Positions 63,441 to 64,000 of a stretch of 64,000 nucleotides of DNA are shown here, piece by piece. Under the pieces are notes generated by a model. That model worked only from the letters and a program-made list of their open reading frames with translations, had not been told where the DNA came from and searched no databases. The stretch comes from Chaetoderma sp. LZ-2023a (taxonomy: Eukaryota; Mollusca; Caudofoveata; Chaetodermatida; Chaetodermatidae). The stretch is from contig CM067366.1 of NCBI GenBank assembly GCA_034401795.1, positions 81,690,891 to 81,754,890 of the forward strand. The letters run 5' to 3'. The position numbers were made by a program, and so were the translations under genes. How positions within the stretch are numbered: the stretch's first letter is position 1; every line of letters starts with the position of its first letter.

Positions 63441-64000
63441 CTATAATGCAAGCTTTGTTAGGTAATTCATTTCATTTAAGAGATGATTACGTCTGATATG
63501 AAGTTTATAGCAGAGTTTCCTGGTGATGGATTCAATTTTCGACATTGAATCGCTTCCAATCAGGCTAAACAAGAGAGTTGTGTCAAGTAACATCTGGAGA
63601 ATAAGATTCTCATCCTTGCTTATTAATTCCCAGCTATCTTCCGCCACTAGATGCTCGATTTCCGCTATATAGATGCTTCTGATATCTGCAAATTCTGGAC
63701 ACTGAACTATGAAATGCACACGGTCTTCTATAACGTTCTTACAAAAAGGACAGGCATCATTCTCATATTGATTAAATTTGGATCTGTGTGCTTGCAGATA
63801 GTATGTACCGGTTAGTAACCTTGCCTTGATGACGGCACATTTTACATCATATGTATTTGCTGTCACTGTTGACCAGATCGGATGTGGCCTTCCGATATCA
63901 AGGATGTCAACATTCACAAACCGGGCTGATGATTTCTACTTAATGTCTTCCTTTAGCATCTCTAGGACTACTGTGTTTACAGCCTTTTGGACATGACGCA
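63441..64000 (-). mobile_element. 3' part of another LINE with C-terminal zinc knuckle
   Basis: The 158-codon frame (63,441-63,917) contains Ala-Cys-Pro-Phe-Cys-Lys-Asn-Val-Ile-Glu-Asp-Arg-Val-His-Phe-Ile-Val-Gln-Cys, the C-X2-C-X8-H-X4-C knuckle found after the RT domain in many LINEs. The same frame continues toward the window edge after an in-frame TAG near 63,940, so the element extends beyond the window. Confidence 0.65.

Overview
The window looks like nuclear DNA of an animal, most likely a marine invertebrate (mollusc-like or lancelet-like; the phylum cannot be fixed from the sequence). The evidence is a spliced GM2-activator-like gene with introns, several CR1/L2-type LINEs, a Tc1 transposon, hAT- and piggyBac-type MITEs, long microsatellites and a 47-bp minisatellite. 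I see no prokaryotic operon, tRNA, rRNA or CRISPR array.

Layout. 1-3590 is a decayed, partly deleted copy (A) of a virus-like element with an intact A32/FtsK-HerA-type packaging ATPase. 4175-10152 holds the last three coding exons of a GM2A-like lipid-transfer gene; its last intron contains about 46 copies of a 47-bp minisatellite. 10.3-25.8 kb is non-coding and repeat-rich: TTAA-type hairpin MITEs, a palindromic repeat, a 1.1-kb foldback, a hAT-type element with a perfect 8-bp target duplication, and a 36-bp minisatellite. 25.8-29.2 kb is a degraded LINE. 31.9-33.7 kb is a LINE with an uninterrupted 541-codon reverse transcriptase frame. 33.8-41.26 kb holds a short conserved ORF followed by two head-to-tail, nearly identical 3375-bp units. 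A diverged third copy lies inverted at about 55.7-60.35 kb. All three carry the same TGACGTCA + TATAAAAG promoter-like module.

41.9-43.57 kb is a Tc1-like transposon with 27-bp class TIRs and a TA duplication. Directly next to it, 43,576-51,595 is copy B of the virus-like element: about 8.0 kb, bounded by complex inverted repeats of about 0.4 kb. It has about 13 compact genes on both strands: packaging ATPase, a SAP/Rho-N-like protein, several small proteins with tail-anchor or glycine-alanine membrane segments, and acidic or coiled-coil proteins. Most starts follow a shared TTTAA(A/G)-type motif. Neither copy shows a DNA polymerase, integrase or recognised capsid gene. Tc1 and copy B together split one copy of a palindromic repeat seen elsewhere in the window. 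51.7-55.5 kb is a third LINE with ORF1, endonuclease and RT; 60.5-63.1 kb is a fourth, related to the 25.8-29.2 kb copy; 63.44-64.0 kb is the 3' part of a fifth.

The part most likely to be undescribed is the virus-like element: two related copies sharing a gene block but differing abruptly beyond the ATPase, both decaying (in-frame stops, frameshifts, deletion). Second is the 3.4-kb promoter-bearing unit family with its conserved short ORF. All statements come from reading the sequence; no searches or alignments were run.
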